NCBI RefSeq assembly: GCF_018991925.1
Contig: NW_024744482.1
Location: forward strand, 576,001-640,000
Direction of reading: 5' to 3'
DNA from: Homarus americanus
Lineage: Eukaryota > Arthropoda > Malacostraca > Decapoda > Nephropidae
Length of the DNA stretch: 64,000 nt
Shown: positions 63,461 to 64,000 of the stretch, piece by piece
How positions within the stretch are numbered: the stretch's first letter is position 1
Layout: each line of letters opens with the position of its first letter
Notes under the pieces: model-generated
What the model saw: only the letters and a program-made list of their open reading frames with translations
The model's database searches: none
What the model was told of the DNA's origin: nothing
Translations under genes and position numbers: made by a program

Positions 63461-63710
63461 TTCCAGTCTACTAATACAGACTTAATTATTGTATATTTCT
63501 CCTAAAATCTTCCTCTTATCACTAACAAGGTCTGAGCGGTCATGGTACCCCCTGCATTTCGTCGCTGATAGATTGAAGGGAGGTGAAGGATTTATGAGAA
63601 CAGTAAATTTATCGTAGGAAATGAGGCAACTTTATGAATAGGACAGATTGAATAGGTGAAGGATCTACGAGGGAAAGAGAATGGCTCTTGGGGAATAAAA
63701 TGGCATTTAC

Positions 63711-63783
63711 ACACACACACACTCACACACACACACACACACTCACACACACACTCACACTCACACTCACACTCACACTCACA
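63711..63783. repeat. (AC)n grading into (ACTCAC)n
   Basis: AC run punctuated by TC at shrinking intervals, ending in regular CACACT hexamers. Confidence 0.93.
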
Positions 63784-64000
63784 TATTAAAGAACGCTTAC
63801 GGTCATGGAAAAATCTCTCGAGACTAGTTTTCAGTGCACGTAAGAGTGTACAAATAGAATAAAGACAATGATAATAAATACTGTGGATGGACGTACTGAT
63901 GAATTAGCAATTACATTAAGTATCTTTGTTTATTTATTAGTAATGGATTTTCAGTGTCTCCTTTTATAGTCATGATAATAATAAATAATGATAATTATAA
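63784..64000. other. AT-rich spacer, no gene seen
   Basis: Nothing notable to the end of the window. Confidence 0.5.

Overview
This window looks like non-coding nuclear DNA of a eukaryote, most likely a decapod or other malacostracan crustacean. The evidence is: (1) (TTAGG)n, the arthropod telomere motif, recurs as short internal tracts in both orientations at about 20 places; (2) the density of microsatellites is extreme (CA/TG, CT/GA, TA, AAT, ATAC, GATA, ATTT, TGTC), at a level known from shrimp and crab genomes; (3) there are tRNA-derived SINEs and small Tc1/mariner-type and hAT-type transposon relics; (4) no long open reading frame has a composition unlike repeat translation. Nothing bacterial or viral is visible: no operons, rRNA, intact tRNA gene or CRISPR array. 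The crustacean placement is inference; arthropod is firmer.

Layout. 1-10.7 kb: AT-rich spacer with a near-perfect 59-bp hairpin element (879-937), an ATA tract and GA-rich tracts. 10.7-16.6 kb: a 278-bp ATT tract, a degenerate GTATAC-rich old satellite (12.66-13.4 kb), two tRNA-like SINE pieces in opposite orientation (13.65-13.96 kb), a tRNA-Ala(CGC)-like SINE (15.19 kb) and a 115-bp TA tract. 18.0-20.0 kb: purine minisatellite, TTG and GGT blocks, a CCCCA run and two pyrimidine minisatellites. 22.2-24.3 kb: two weak exon candidates around a 32-bp minisatellite and a CT tract. 25.3-26.3 kb: a hairpin, a mariner-like MITE and the 3' end of a hAT transposon (last 61 codons plus terminal repeat). 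27.3-33 kb: TTAGG-like tracts, a 261-bp TG tract, a pogo/Tigger-like fragment and a 124-bp GA tract. 33.4-38.4 kb: a 68-bp minisatellite interrupted by a palindromic MITE, a 202-bp TIR element, then 21-22-bp and 40-bp minisatellites. 40.5-42.4 kb: 17-bp and 57-bp minisatellites, the latter carrying a CRE palindrome in nearly every unit. 44.1-45.1 kb: a CpG-richer island with weak coding signals on both strands. 50.3-51.2 kb: a tRNA-like SINE between two TA tracts, a 130-bp tandem duplication and a short block open on both strands. 52.5-53.8 kb: second copy of the mariner-like MITE and a second, unrelated CRE-containing array. 56.6 kb: 14 x 28-bp array. 57-64 kb: more microsatellites, a G-quadruplex-prone block and a SINE.

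No gene can be called with confidence. The only protein-derived sequence I recognise is the hAT transposase C-terminus at 25726-25911. Four exon-like segments are listed at low confidence because splice signals, start context or open frames agree locally, but none matches a family I know. The window is best read as intergenic or large-intron DNA shaped by tandem-repeat expansion and small non-autonomous transposons.
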